Shown here: piece after piece, positions 26,333 through 35,411 of the stretch
Numbering within the stretch: position 1 is the stretch's first letter
Layout: every line of letters begins with the position of its first letter
Assembly: GCF_002929745.1 (NCBI RefSeq)
Contig: NZ_PJIQ01000005.1
Location: forward strand, 62,001 to 126,000
Reading direction: 5' to 3'
DNA from: Arthrobacter sp. B1805
Lineage (GTDB): Bacteria > Actinomycetota > Actinomycetes > Actinomycetales > Micrococcaceae
Length of the DNA stretch: 64,000 nt
Notes under the pieces: model-generated
The model's database searches: none
Told to the model about the DNA's origin: nothing
The model's input: only the letters and a program-made list of their open reading frames with translations
Position numbers and translations under genes: made by a program

Positions 26333-26953
26333 CTAGGACGCCGGGTTGGCCTCGAGTGCCTGCTTACGCACGATGCTCACGCGCTGGTACACCGTGACGA
26401 GACTGGCTGCGGCGAGGATCACGAGAACCGCGAACAGGAAAGCCTGGGGTAATCCGAGCCCGGTCAGCCCCGTCACGACCAGCACCGAGACCAGCCGCTC
26501 TGCCCGCTCGGCGAGCCCGACGTTCGCCGTGAAGCCCAGCGATTCGGCCTTGGCCCGCGCGTAGGAGACCAGCATTCCGAGCACGAGGCAGGCCAGGGCG
26601 GCGACGGCGATGGCCGGACTGCCCCCTCCCGTGAAGAACCACACGGCGACGCCTGCGAAGAGGGCACCATCAGCTATGCGGTCGAGCGTCGAGTCGAGGA
26701 AGCTCCCCCAGAGCCCGCCGTCACCCTTGATGCGCGCCATGATCCCGTCGACGACGTCGGAGAACACGAAGAGCGTGATGAAGACTGTCCCCCAGAAGAG
26801 CTCGCCCAGCGGATAGAAGACGAGCGCTCCACCGGCGACGCCGACGGTACCTGCGATCGTCACCGCGTCGGGCGTCACACCGCACCGGAGAAGCAGGCGG
26901 GCCAGCGGCGTGAAGAGCCTGGTGAAGAAGCCTCGGGCGTACTTGTTCAGCAT
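26333..26953 (-). CDS. pgsA: CDP-alcohol phosphatidyltransferase (probable phosphatidylinositol phosphate synthase)
   Basis: A 206-residue inner-membrane enzyme that swaps CMP for an alcohol on CDP-diacylglycerol. The full family motif D-G-x2-A-R-x8-G-x3-D-x3-D is present in DGIMARIKGDGGLWGSFLDS and the bases following, with four to six helices around it. The order thrS-HIT-pgsA is the actinobacterial context in which the substrate is inositol 1-phosphate, giving phosphatidylinositol phosphate. Start ATG 26953 overlaps the stop of the HIT gene. The acyltransferase and mannosyltransferase genes (patA, pimA type) that normally follow are missing here. Confidence 0.9.
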   Translation of the reverse strand: MLNKYARGFFTRLFTPLARLLLRCGVTPDAVTIAGTVGVAGGALVFYPLGELFWGTVFITLFVFSDVVDGIMARIKGDGGLWGSFLDSTLDRIADGALFAGVAVWFFTGGGSPAIAVAALACLVLGMLVSYARAKAESLGFTANVGLAERAERLVSVLVVTGLTGLGLPQAFLFAVLVILAAASLVTVYQRVSIVRKQALEANPAS

Positions 26954-27582
26954 CAGGGCGCCCTTCCCGCCGGGTCGCCATCTACCGGCCAGGCATCCGC
27001 CACCTGCTGGCGGACCTCGCCGAGGGTCTGCGTGATCGCCTTGGTGTGCGCGATGATCGGCAGGAAGTTCCCGTCGCCGCCCCAGCGTGGCACGACGTGC
27101 TGGTGGAGGTGCGCTGCGATACCAGCTCCCCCGGTGACGCCCTGGTTCATCCCTAGGTTGAATCCGGAGGGGTTGGAGACCCTGCGGAGCACCCGCATCG
27201 CGGTCTGGGTGAGCTGAGCGATCTCCGCTGTCTCCGCGGCGTCGATGTCGGTGTAGTCGGGCACATGGCGGTAGGGGCACACCAGAAGGTGCCCGGCGTT
27301 GTAGGGGAAGAGATTGAGCAGGACGAAGGCGTGGGTTCCCCGGTGGACGATCAGCGATTCCTCGTCACTGAGGTGCGGCGCGCGACAGAACGGACACGTC
27401 TCCTCCGAGGTGACCTTGTCCTGGCCGCCCTTGATGTAGGCGAGACGGTGCGGAGTCCACAGACGCTGGAAAGCATCCGGCACGCCCGCGAGTTCGAAAC
27501 CGTCGGTCACCGCGGCGTCACCGGGGTAGGGCCCGGCCGACCGCTCGTCTGCCGGATCCCGCGAACTGTCCGCCTCCCCCAT
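26953..27582 (-). CDS. HIT domain protein (Ap4A phosphorylase/hydrolase type)
   Basis: A 209-residue protein whose histidine-triad motif is AAHLHQHVVPRW (HxHxHxx pattern as H-L-H-Q-H-V-V). A zinc-like pair CPFCRAPHLSDEE precedes the HIT fold, and FVLLNLFPYNAGHLLVCPYRH is its conserved strand. The M. tuberculosis orthologue in the same place (Rv2613c) is an Ap4A phosphorylase. Start ATG 27582 overlaps the thrS stop as TGATG, and its own stop overlaps pgsA; the three genes form a tight operon. Confidence 0.93.
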   Translation of the reverse strand: MGEADSSRDPADERSAGPYPGDAAVTDGFELAGVPDAFQRLWTPHRLAYIKGGQDKVTSEETCPFCRAPHLSDEESLIVHRGTHAFVLLNLFPYNAGHLLVCPYRHVPDYTDIDAAETAEIAQLTQTAMRVLRRVSNPSGFNLGMNQGVTGGAGIAAHLHQHVVPRWGGDGNFLPIIAHTKAITQTLGEVRQQVADAWPVDGDPAGRAP

Positions 27583-29594
27583 CAGACCGTGGCTTCCCTG
27601 CTCCGTACCGCCTCCACGATCCGGCGGACGGCTTCGTCGACGGGCACCTGATTGTCCTGGCTGCCGTCGCGGAACCTGAAGGAGACCGCATTCGCCTCCT
27701 GGTCCTCGCCGCCGGCAATCAGGACGAACGGCACCTTCTCCTTGCTCGCCGTCCTGATCTTCTTCGGGAAGCGGTCGGACCCGGCGTCGACCTGGGCGCG
27801 GATCCCTTCCGCCTTGAGCTTGTCGACGACGTCGAACAGGTAGTCGTTGAATGCCTCCGCGACGGGGATCGCGAGCACCTGCACGGGTGCCAGCCATGCG
27901 GGGAACGCACCGGCGTAGTGCTCGGTGAGGACGCCCATGAACCGTTCGATCGAGCCGAAGAGCGCGCGGTGGATCATGACCGGGCGCTGCCGCGTGCCGT
28001 CGGCGGCCTGGTACTCGAGTTCGAACCGGTCCGGCAGGTTGAAATCGAGCTGGATCGTCGACATCTGCCAGGTGCGGCCGATGGCGTCGCGCGCCTGGAC
28101 GGAGATCTTCGGTCCGTAGAACGCCGCTCCCCCGGGATCCGGTACGAGTTCGAGTCCTGAGGCCTCGGCGACCTCGGCGAGCGTCCGCGTCGCTTCCTCC
28201 CAGATCTCGTCCGACCCGACCGACTTCTCCGGGTTGCGCGTCGACAGCTCCAGGTAGAAGTCCTCGAGGCCATAGTCCTTGAGGAGGCCGAGGACGAAGT
28301 TCAGCGTCTCCGTGAGCTCGTCCTTCATCTGCTCGCGCGTGCAGTAGATGTGCGCGTCGTCCTGGGTCATGCCGCGCACGCGCGTCAACCCGTGGATCAC
28401 GCCCGACTTCTCGTACCGGTACACCGAACCGAATTCGAACAGGCGCAGCGGCAGCTCGCGGTAGGAACGCCCGCGCGACCTGAAGATGAGGTTGTGCATG
28501 GGGCAGTTCATGGGCTTGAGGTAGTAGTCCTGCCCGGGCTTGCGCACCGTGCCGTCCTCGTTGAGTTCCTCATCCACGTGCATGGCGGGGAACATGCCGT
28601 CGCGGTACCAGTCGAGGTGGCCGGACACCTCGTACAGGTGGCCCTTGGTGATGTGCGGCGTGTAGACGAATTCGTAGCCGGCGTCGGTGTGGCGCTGGCG
28701 GGAGTAGTCCTCCATGGCCTTGCGGATGATGCCGCCCTTGGGATGGAAGACCGGCAGTCCCGAGCCGAGTTCGTCCGGGAAGGAGAAGAGGTCCAGTTCG
28801 GTGCCGAGGCGCCGGTGATCACGCCGCTCAGCTTCCGCGAGGCGCTCCTGGTAGGCCTTCAGGGCGTCCTTCGTCGGCCACGCCGTCCCGTAGATGCGCT
28901 GCAGCTGCTTGTTCTTCTCGCTGCCCCGCCAGTAAGCGGCCGCCGAACGCGTCAGGGCGTAGGCGTTGGAGATGAGCTTCGTGTTGGGCAGGTGGGGGCC
29001 CCTGCACAGGTCCTTCCACACCACGTCCCCGGACTTCCGGTCCACGTTGTCGTAGATCGTCAGCTCACCGGCGCCGACCTCGACCGATGCTCCGTCCTCA
29101 TCGGTGGCGCCACCCTTGAGGCCGATCAGCTCGAGCTTGTACGGCTCTTCCTTCATCGCCTCGCGCGCCTCGTCCTCGGAGACGACGCGTCGGACGAAAC
29201 GCTGGTTGGCGTTCACGATCTTCAGCATCATCTTCTCGAGCTGCTTCAACTCGTCCGGCGTGAAGGGTTCCTCGACGTCGAAGTCGAAGTAGAAGCCGTC
29301 GGTGATGTACGGGCCGATGCCCAGCTTGGCGTTCGGGCGCAACTGCTGCACGGCCTGCGCCATGACGTGCGCCGCGGAGTGGCGCAGGACCTCGAGCCCT
29401 GCGGGGTCCTCGAGCGTCACTCCCTCGACCGATGCGCCGTCCGGCACCTCCTGGTCGAGGTCCTTGAGCTCGCCGTCCACGCGCATGACGACGACGTCGC
29501 GACGATCGCTGAAGAGTTCCGTCCCGGTGGTGCCCGTCGTCGCCTGCTTCTCTCCGCCGTCGACGATGAGGTTCATGGGCTGGGGCGCTGGCAC
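27582..29594 (-). CDS. thrS: Threonine-tRNA ligase
   Basis: A 670-residue class II synthetase with all domains: N-terminal TGS, the editing domain with the zinc-type motif [12 protein letters not shown] and a later Cys/His pair, the catalytic core ([50 protein letters not shown]) and the anticodon-binding domain ([15 protein letters not shown]). The GTG at 29594 has AAGGAG seven bases upstream and is preferred to ATG 29576 six codons on. First gene of thrS-HIT-pgsA. No T-box is seen on its strand. Confidence 0.96.
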   Translation of the reverse strand: MPAPQPMNLIVDGGEKQATTGTTGTELFSDRRDVVVMRVDGELKDLDQEVPDGASVEGVTLEDPAGLEVLRHSAAHVMAQAVQQLRPNAKLGIGPYITDGFYFDFDVEEPFTPDELKQLEKMMLKIVNANQRFVRRVVSEDEAREAMKEEPYKLELIGLKGGATDEDGASVEVGAGELTIYDNVDRKSGDVVWKDLCRGPHLPNTKLISNAYALTRSAAAYWRGSEKNKQLQRIYGTAWPTKDALKAYQERLAEAERRDHRRLGTELDLFSFPDELGSGLPVFHPKGGIIRKAMEDYSRQRHTDAGYEFVYTPHITKGHLYEVSGHLDWYRDGMFPAMHVDEELNEDGTVRKPGQDYYLKPMNCPMHNLIFRSRGRSYRELPLRLFEFGSVYRYEKSGVIHGLTRVRGMTQDDAHIYCTREQMKDELTETLNFVLGLLKDYGLEDFYLELSTRNPEKSVGSDEIWEEATRTLAEVAEASGLELVPDPGGAAFYGPKISVQARDAIGRTWQMSTIQLDFNLPDRFELEYQAADGTRQRPVMIHRALFGSIERFMGVLTEHYAGAFPAWLAPVQVLAIPVAEAFNDYLFDVVDKLKAEGIRAQVDAGSDRFPKKIRTASKEKVPFVLIAGGEDQEANAVSFRFRDGSQDNQVPVDEAVRRIVEAVRSREATV

Positions 29595-29873
29595 GGGTGG
29601 TCTCCTTGGTGCTGGGAAGAATTGTCGCCCGAGGCGGGCGTGGCGGGACCCGGTGAGGGCTGGAACCGCCCTGCTGATCGTATCCGGTGGGCCGAGGGCC
29701 GACCAACAAGCTCGCCGGTGGCGACGTCTCCGCACGGCGCTCGCGGCGTGTGAGCGTGTGGGGCGTCACGGAATGAGCCGGCGCGGGCTTGCGTTGAGGA
29801 GTGTACGGGCGGAGACGCCGCCCTCCATCGACTGATGCGCGCGTCACCACCCGCGCGTGGATATGAGGAGCAC

Positions 29874-30131
29874 GTGGAGTACACACCAGAAGCCGGATCC
29901 ATCACCATGTTCTCGACCTCATGGTGCGGGTACTGCCGGCGCCTGAAGTCCCAGCTGGATGCCCAGGGCATCGGCTACAACGAGATCAACATCGAAGAGG
30001 TCGAGGGAACCGCAGAGCTCGTCGCCTCCCTCAACGGCGGCAACCAGACGGTGCCCACCGTGATCTTCCCTGACGGAACGTCGGCAACGAACCCGTCCCT
30101 GGCCGACGTCAGGACCCGGCTCGCCGTCTAG
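29874..30131 (+). CDS. mrx1: Mycoredoxin-type glutaredoxin
   Basis: An 85-residue thioredoxin-fold protein starting at GTG 29874 after GAGGAG (short spacing); ATG 29835 would add 13 non-conserved residues. The active site is CGYC (Cys18, Cys21) followed by RRLKSQLD, then [16 protein letters not shown] and the cis-Pro loop [11 protein letters not shown]. This matches actinobacterial mycoredoxin-1, which reduces mycothiol mixed disulfides. The mycothiol-dependent dehydrogenase just downstream supports that reading. Confidence 0.88.
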   Translation: MEYTPEAGSITMFSTSWCGYCRRLKSQLDAQGIGYNEINIEEVEGTAELVASLNGGNQTVPTVIFPDGTSATNPSLADVRTRLAV

Positions 30132-30228
30132 CCGCACAGCCCTCCGCGCACCAGGGCGGTCCCGCCATATGCTGGAAGCGGTGAACCCGTTGACGGGACA
30201 CCGCTCCCAGCGGAAGGACAGCAAGAAC

Positions 30229-31314
30229 ATGGTGCACAGAGTTCAGGGCGTCGTGGTGCGGGCCAAGGATGCCCCCGCGACGATCGAGACGATCCTGGTC
30301 CCCGAACCGGGACCCGGCGAGGCGCTGGTCGACATCCTGACCTGCGGGGTGTGCCACACGGACCTGCACTACAAGCAGGGCGGCATCAACGACGAGTTCC
30401 CGTTCCTCCTCGGCCACGAGGCCACCGGCGTCGTCAGCGCCGTGGGGGACGACGTGACGACTGTCGCACCGGGCGACCGCGTGATCCTCAACTGGCGCGC
30501 GGTCTGCGGAGAGTGCCGGGCATGCCGACGGGGCGAGCCGCAGTACTGCTTCAACACGCACAACGCCACGCAGAAGATGACGCTCGAGGACGGCACCGTC
30601 CTCTCCCCGGCGCTCGGTATCGGCGCCTTCGCCGAGAAGACCCTCGTGGCCGCGGGTCAGTGCACGAAGGTCGATCCCGCAGCGGATGCGGCCGCAGTCG
30701 GCCTGCTGGGCTGCGGTGTCATGGCGGGCATCGGTGCGGCGATCAATACCGGCAACGTCTCGCGCGGTGACTCCGTCGCGGTCATCGGCTGCGGCGGCGT
30801 CGGAATCGCCGCTATCGCCGGCTCGAAGCTCGCCGGGTCCACGACGATCATTGCCGTCGACATCGACGACCGGAAGCTCGAGCTCGCCCGCGGACTCGGT
30901 GCGACGCACGTCCTCAACTCCAAGGAAGAGGACCCCGTGGAGGCGATTCGGGCACTCACCGGAGGTAACGGCGCAGACATCGTGATCGACGCCGTCGGGC
31001 GCCCCGAGACCTACAGGCAGGCGTTCTACGCTCGCGACCTCGCCGGCACCGTGGTGCTGGTCGGCGTCCCCACTCCCGACATGACGATAGAACTCCCGCT
31101 GCTCGACGTCTTCGGTCGCGGTGGCTCCCTGAAGTCCTCCTGGTACGGCGACTGCCTGCCGAGCCGCGACTTCCCGATGCTCGTGAGCCACTACCTCCAG
31201 GGCAACCTCGACCTCGACGCCTTCGTGACCGAACGCATCCGCCTCGACCAGGTGGAGGAAGCCTTCGAGAAGATGCACGGCGGCGCGGTCCTGCGATCGG
31301 TGGTGGAGCTCTGA
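30229..31314 (+). CDS. mscR: S-(hydroxymethyl)mycothiol dehydrogenase
   Basis: A 361-residue zinc-dependent MDR alcohol dehydrogenase oxidising the formaldehyde-mycothiol adduct (also denitrosylating S-nitrosomycothiol in M. tuberculosis). ATG 30229 follows GGAAGGA at good spacing. Catalytic zinc site: Cys in [12 protein letters not shown] and GHEATGVV; structural zinc Cys cluster: [16 protein letters not shown]; Rossmann motif [15 protein letters not shown]. The segment [11 protein letters not shown] at the start is typical of MscR. Its stop overlaps the next gene (TGATG), a metallo-hydrolase found in the same position in mycobacteria. Confidence 0.93.
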   Translation: MVHRVQGVVVRAKDAPATIETILVPEPGPGEALVDILTCGVCHTDLHYKQGGINDEFPFLLGHEATGVVSAVGDDVTTVAPGDRVILNWRAVCGECRACRRGEPQYCFNTHNATQKMTLEDGTVLSPALGIGAFAEKTLVAAGQCTKVDPAADAAAVGLLGCGVMAGIGAAINTGNVSRGDSVAVIGCGGVGIAAIAGSKLAGSTTIIAVDIDDRKLELARGLGATHVLNSKEEDPVEAIRALTGGNGADIVIDAVGRPETYRQAFYARDLAGTVVLVGVPTPDMTIELPLLDVFGRGGSLKSSWYGDCLPSRDFPMLVSHYLQGNLDLDAFVTERIRLDQVEEAFEKMHGGAVLRSVVEL

Positions 31315-31943
31315 TGGCGGCGCGCATCGAGCACCTCGTCACGTCCGGGACGTTCTCGCTCGACGGCGGCACCTGGGACGTGGACAACAACGTGTGGATC
31401 GTGGGGGACGACGAAGAATGCGTCATCATCGATGCCCCGCACGACGCCGCGGCGATCGTCGACCAGGTCAACGGGCGGCTCGTACGGGCGATCCTGCTGA
31501 CCCACGCGCACGACGACCACATCCGCGCCGTCGGCGACCTCTTCGACGCCGTCCGCGCACCGATCTACCTGCACGAGGGCGACCGGGAATTGTGGGACAT
31601 GGTGTTCCCCGAGCTGAGCCCCGACCAGTCCATCGGCGACGGCGACACCATCGAGGTTGCCGGCGTGTCCCTGACGGCGCTGCACACGCCGGGCCACTCT
31701 CCCGGCTCCGTCAGCTATCTGCTCGAGGAGGCGGGCACCGTCTTCACGGGCGACACCCTCTTCCAGGGCGGACCCGGGGCGACGGGTCGCTCCTACAGCG
31801 ACTTCCCCACGATCATCGAGTCCATCCGCACCCGACTGCTCACCCTGCCACCGGACACGATCGTCCGGACCGGGCATGGCGACAGTACGACGATCGGTGA
31901 CGAGGCTCCGAACCTCAAGGCCTGGATCGCCCGCGGACACTGA
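31314..31943 (+). CDS. MBL-fold metallo-hydrolase coupled to mscR
   Basis: A 209-residue glyoxalase-II-like hydrolase. Metal motif THAHDDH, a distal His in HTPGHSPGSVSY, Asp in VFTGDTLF and the last His in VRTGHGDSTTIG. Translationally coupled to mscR, so it plausibly hydrolyses S-formylmycothiol to formate and mycothiol, completing formaldehyde detoxification. That substrate is an inference from context; the fold and metal site are clear. Cytoplasmic. Confidence 0.92.
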   Translation: MAARIEHLVTSGTFSLDGGTWDVDNNVWIVGDDEECVIIDAPHDAAAIVDQVNGRLVRAILLTHAHDDHIRAVGDLFDAVRAPIYLHEGDRELWDMVFPELSPDQSIGDGDTIEVAGVSLTALHTPGHSPGSVSYLLEEAGTVFTGDTLFQGGPGATGRSYSDFPTIIESIRTRLLTLPPDTIVRTGHGDSTTIGDEAPNLKAWIARGH

Positions 31944-31972
31944 CCGACCGGGGCCGGACACCGGCCTTCCCG

Positions 31973-32713
31973 TCAGGGGAGGCCGGTGGGCCTTGCTTCA
32001 CTTAATCCGACGACGGCACCGTACGCCTTCAGCAGCGCGGCCTCCACGACGGCGACGGTCACTCCCGGCGCAAGGTCCTCGGCCGCGCCCGCCGTCGGGG
32101 GCTGCCACTCGAGTCCCAGGGCGGAGTAGACATCGGTCAGGACTGCGCGGAGCGGCGCGGAATCCTCGACGACGATCACGGACGAGAACAACCACGCTCC
32201 TGCGACGACGCGCTGCGCCGTCCCCACGAGCTTGACGGCCGGCGTGCCGCCGGAGCGTCCGTGGACGCTGTACTCGCCCGGGCAGTACTCCCCCGGCACC
32301 TCGCCCACGCGCGCGTCCAGCCCGACGTCGCCCAGCACGCCGGCGAAGAAGTCACCGAACGCAGCGAAGCGCGCCCTCGTCCCGAGGACGGCGTCGGGCG
32401 CGGGCTCGATGTGGTCGACCACGAGGCACCCCCGGTGGTAGGCGGCAGCACGGCCCCCTGCCCGCCTCACGAGTGGCACGAAGCCGTGGCGGGTGGAAGC
32501 CGCGGCGGCCTCCGCGAAGCCCGGCAGCCGTGCATCCCGCTGGCCGAAGGCGAGAGTGGGACTCGGACGGTAGAGGCGCAGCGTCGGGGGCCTCGCGCCG
32601 ACGGCGACCTCGCGCAGCAAGGCTATTCCGCGGGCCAGCTCGGCAGCGGCGTCATGTGAGGGTGGGTCGAGGGCGAGTGCCAGTTCGGCAGCGCCCTGCC
32701 ACGTATTGCTCAT
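31973..32713 (-). CDS. Lipoate-protein ligase A family protein
   Basis: A 246-residue protein of the biotin/lipoate ligase fold. Visible signatures are TLAFGQRDARLPGF, RRAGGRAAAYHRGCLVV (the R-R-x-G-G-G-x-x-x-H equivalent, with Arg in the third Gly position), and the lysine region AVKLVGTAQRVVAGAWLFSS. The replacement in the GG-R-A-A loop and lack of a clear adenylation KGxx motif make it a divergent member; ligase, octanoyl-transfer or unknown specificity are all possible. Converges on the mscR-linked hydrolase. Confidence 0.82.
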   Translation of the reverse strand: MSNTWQGAAELALALDPPSHDAAAELARGIALLREVAVGARPPTLRLYRPSPTLAFGQRDARLPGFAEAAAASTRHGFVPLVRRAGGRAAAYHRGCLVVDHIEPAPDAVLGTRARFAAFGDFFAGVLGDVGLDARVGEVPGEYCPGEYSVHGRSGGTPAVKLVGTAQRVVAGAWLFSSVIVVEDSAPLRAVLTDVYSALGLEWQPPTAGAAEDLAPGVTVAVVEAALLKAYGAVVGLSEARPTGLP

Positions 32714-32747
32714 CGTTCCATCGTAGGCAGTCAGGGCGCGCCCCGAG

Positions 32748-33545
32748 TCAGGGTATCGGCATGGGAGTCCAGTCGAGCCAGAGGCCGGCCTCGACAGCGA
32801 TGGCCGGGGGCACGGTGTGCGGCCCCTCGAACTCGCGGTAGACGACGTCGTAGCCGCGGCGTTTCAGTGCTGGGACGACCTTCCTGCTCGTGGCGTCGAT
32901 CGGCAGGACAGAGTCCTCGGTGCCGTGCGAGATGAAGAGGGTGGGCTGACCGTGATCCGGGCCCGGGGGCACGAATCCGGGTGAGAACGCGACGACCTTG
33001 CGGAAGAGATTCCCGTTCGCGAGTCCCAGCCCCAGCGCATAGGACGCACCATCGGAGAAACCGGCAATGCCGATCCGCTTGGGGTCCACCGCGACGAAGG
33101 AGAAGACCTCGTGAAGCGCCCTGTCGATGACCTCGGTGTCCGGGCCATAACCCCCGCGGATGGCATCCCAGGTACCGCCTCGCGACGCGGGGGCGAGAAT
33201 GACGATCCCGAGTTGCTCTGCCGCCGCGCGGAGATAGGACAACCCACCCTGCGCGTCCCCTCCAGCTCCGTGCAGTGCGACCAGGAGCGGAACCTGCTCG
33301 TCCGTGGCCAGCGATTCGGGAACGAACACGATCGGATCGCGCTCCGCCGTCACCCTTAGTGCACGGACTCCGGTCATGCTGCCCGGGCCGGCAGCCGTGG
33401 CACCGGGACGAGCTGACAGGATTGCTGGATTCTCCGCCGCCGGTGCAGTCCTTCTGCTGTCCATGGGTCCTCCCTCACACGCCGTTCCCGCCACGAGGAG
33501 CGGCACGACCATCGCGCCGGCAAGCACAGTCCTCCTCGTTGCCAC
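32748..33545 (-). CDS. Secreted alpha/beta hydrolase (PHB depolymerase-like esterase), lipoprotein
   Basis: Starts at GTG 33545, giving 265 residues. The leader ATRRTVLAGAMVVPLLVAGTAC has a twin-Arg, a hydrophobic core and a Cys close to a lipobox, so it is probably exported by Tat and lipid-anchored, though the lipobox (GTAC) is weak. The hydrolase domain has VPLLVALHGAGGDAQGG as oxyanion strand, the nucleophile in IGIAGFSDGASYAL (GxSxG), Asp and His in ISHGTEDSVLPID and FEGPHTVPP. Similar to short esterase/PHB depolymerase family proteins; substrate unknown. Confidence 0.82.
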   Translation of the reverse strand: MATRRTVLAGAMVVPLLVAGTACEGGPMDSRRTAPAAENPAILSARPGATAAGPGSMTGVRALRVTAERDPIVFVPESLATDEQVPLLVALHGAGGDAQGGLSYLRAAAEQLGIVILAPASRGGTWDAIRGGYGPDTEVIDRALHEVFSFVAVDPKRIGIAGFSDGASYALGLGLANGNLFRKVVAFSPGFVPPGPDHGQPTLFISHGTEDSVLPIDATSRKVVPALKRRGYDVVYREFEGPHTVPPAIAVEAGLWLDWTPMPIP

Positions 33546-33627
33546 ACACCGGATTCTAGGCTCGCCAACCACCAGTTCTCCCGGTTGCCGTCGGGCCCGT
33601 CGTCGGCTAGCGACGGGGAGAACACCC

Positions 33628-34287
33628 TCAGGAGTTCCGGGCCCCGAGCAACTCCTGCGCGGCACTCCGCGGGTCGGCTGACGCACAGATTGCCGACACC
33701 ACGGCGACTCCTGCCGCCCCTGCCCGGCGCAGCGGCCCCACGTCGGCGCGGCTGATGCCGCCGATCGCCACGCAGGGCAGCCTCACGTCCCGTACGAGCG
33801 CGGCGAATCCGTCCACTCCGAGCGGCGCCGGATGATCCGGCTTCGTCGCCGTCGCGTGCACCGCCCCGACTCCCAGGTAGTCCACCGTGCCGGGTGGCAG
33901 GGCGTGCGCGCGGGCGAACTCCTCCGCTGTCGCTGCGCTCAGTCCGACGACGGCATCGGGCCCGATGATCCGGCGGGCCACGTCTGCGGGTAGGTCGGAC
34001 TGCCCGACGTGCACCCCGTCGACCCTTACTCCCTGCTCGCGAGCCGCGAGGTAGACGTCGACCCTGTCGTCGATCAGCACGGGAACTCGGCCGCCGACGG
34101 CGGCAGCCACTGCCGCGAGGAGATCGAGGAGGGCGCTCCCGCCGGCGTGTTTGTCGCGCACCTGGACACAGGTGACGCCACCCGCGACCGCTGCGGCCAC
34201 GACGTCCGGCACCGTCCGCGGAGCGCACAACGCGGTGTCGGTCACGAGGTAGAGCGGCAGATAGGAGAGCGGGTCCGGCCGCGGCAT
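33628..34287 (-). CDS. thiE: Thiamine phosphate synthase
   Basis: A 219-residue TIM-barrel enzyme joining HMP-PP and thiazole phosphate to thiamine phosphate. Diagnostic parts: LYLVTDTALC, VTCVQVRDKHAGGSALLDL, VPVLIDDRVDVYLA, DGVHVGQSDLPADVAR, VGAVHATATKPDHPAPLG and VAIGGISRADVGPLRRAGAAGVAVVSAI. The start overlaps the thiM stop (TGATG), so it is coupled to thiM under the TPP riboswitch. ThiD is not encoded here. Confidence 0.95.
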   Translation of the reverse strand: MPRPDPLSYLPLYLVTDTALCAPRTVPDVVAAAVAGGVTCVQVRDKHAGGSALLDLLAAVAAAVGGRVPVLIDDRVDVYLAAREQGVRVDGVHVGQSDLPADVARRIIGPDAVVGLSAATAEEFARAHALPPGTVDYLGVGAVHATATKPDHPAPLGVDGFAALVRDVRLPCVAIGGISRADVGPLRRAGAAGVAVVSAICASADPRSAAQELLGARNS

Positions 34288-35234
34288 CAGTCACCGCCCG
34301 GGAGGTTGAGGCCCTGCACGACGTCGGCCGGCGTGATCGCGGCGAGCGCGTCGAGGAAGTGTGGGGCGAAGGTCCCCGGTCCTGCCGCCGTGCTGGCGGC
34401 ACGCTCTGCCGCGAGGGTGTAGGCGGCGGTTGCGGCCGTCGCGGCGAGGAGCGCATCCGGAGTGAGGGAGGCGAAGGCCGCCATCACGGCACCGAGGGCG
34501 CAGCCGCCACCGGTGACGCGCGTCAGCATCGCGCTGCCGTTGGCCACCCGGACAACAGCACCTTCGGGGGCGACGACGGCATCGACGGCGCCGGAGACCG
34601 CGACGACCGAGCCATGCCTCGAGCCGAGCAGGCGGGCGGCGTCGAGGGCGGCGGCCGGTTCATCGAGGGAGTCGACGCCACGTCCGCCCGCTCCAGAACC
34701 GGCTAGGGCGATGATCTCCGAAGCGTTCCCGCGGATGATGGTGGGACGAAACGTGACGAGGCGCTGCGCAGTCGCTGTCCGGACACTCAGGAAGCCGACA
34801 GCAACCGGGTCGAGGACCCAGGGCGTTCCTGCGATCAGGGAGGCCTCGGCCGCCTCGAGCATGGCGGCGCGCTGCGACTCCGTGGGCGTGCCGAGATTGA
34901 CGAGCACACCCGACGCGACGGGTGCGAACTGGGCGGCCTCTCCGGGGATGTCCACCATGGCAGGGGCCGCCCCGAGGGCGAGCAGGACGTTCGCCGTGAA
35001 GTTGGTGACGACCGCGTTGGTGACGCACTGGACCAGCGGCGCCGCTCGGCGCAGGTCGCCGAGCAACTCCGCGCACCCTTCAGCGGTGACCGTCCGGGCG
35101 GCGCTCACGGACCCAGGGTGCTCGGACGCAGCCGTGGGAGCATCGACGGGCTGCTCCGTCGGTGTCTCCCCGACTGACCGCGTGGACGACTGGGTGGATG
35201 AGTGGGTGGATGAGTGGGATGATGATTGCGCCAT
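34287..35234 (-). CDS. thiM: Hydroxyethylthiazole kinase
   Basis: A 315-residue ribokinase-like enzyme phosphorylating the thiazole alcohol in thiamine salvage. The conserved beginning [31 protein letters not shown] occurs after an odd N-terminal extension of about 60 residues rich in Ser, Thr and His. Later signatures are [21 protein letters not shown], and [19 protein letters not shown] (ATP-binding GTGC-like, here G-G-G-C). The N-terminal codons contain a 12-bp tandem repeat. Located 52 bases after a TPP riboswitch. Start has GAGAGGC upstream. Confidence 0.94.
   Translation of the reverse strand: MAQSSSHSSTHSSTQSSTRSVGETPTEQPVDAPTAASEHPGSVSAARTVTAEGCAELLGDLRRAAPLVQCVTNAVVTNFTANVLLALGAAPAMVDIPGEAAQFAPVASGVLVNLGTPTESQRAAMLEAAEASLIAGTPWVLDPVAVGFLSVRTATAQRLVTFRPTIIRGNASEIIALAGSGAGGRGVDSLDEPAAALDAARLLGSRHGSVVAVSGAVDAVVAPEGAVVRVANGSAMLTRVTGGGCALGAVMAAFASLTPDALLAATAATAAYTLAAERAASTAAGPGTFAPHFLDALAAITPADVVQGLNLPGGD
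35191..35226. repeat. 12-bp tandem repeat at thiM 5' end
   Basis: Two perfect copies of TGGGTGGATGAG (35191-35202, 35203-35214) and a third degenerate copy. They encode repeated Ser-Ser-Thr-His-like units in residues 4-15 of ThiM. Length change by whole units would keep the frame. Confidence 0.85.
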
Positions 35235-35285
35235 GGCTGCCTCTCGCAGGATGGAGCGAAAGGACAGGCGGAACCAGGGGCACGC

Positions 35286-35370
35286 CGGGACATCCCTTCG
35301 CCAGTATGAGCTGGATCAGGTTCGACGGGTCTTATCTCAGCCCCTTCCCTGAAGGGACACCCCGTGTCGC
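35286..35370 (-). promoter_or_regulatory. TPP riboswitch (THI element)
   Basis: On the minus strand the leader contains the conserved GGGG-TGTCCC, CTGAGA, ACCCGTCGAACCTGATC and the 3' CATACTGGCGAAGGGA, in the order and spacing of THI boxes. It lies immediately upstream of thiM-thiE. TPP binding is expected to lower thiM/thiE expression; with 52 bases before the start codon, translation-level control is plausible. Confidence 0.96.
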
Positions 35371-35411
35371 TGCTCGAACGATAACCCGATACGGGGCCGC
35401 TTCCAAGTCGG

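Noticed and set aside
29656-29673. GAGGGCTGGAACCGCCCT, resembling a T-box core near thrS
   Set aside because: It lies on the plus strand, while thrS is on the minus strand, and no T-box specifier stem is visible.
28350-29753. A long plus-strand open frame antisense to thrS
   Set aside because: It mirrors thrS codon bias with no recognisable protein.
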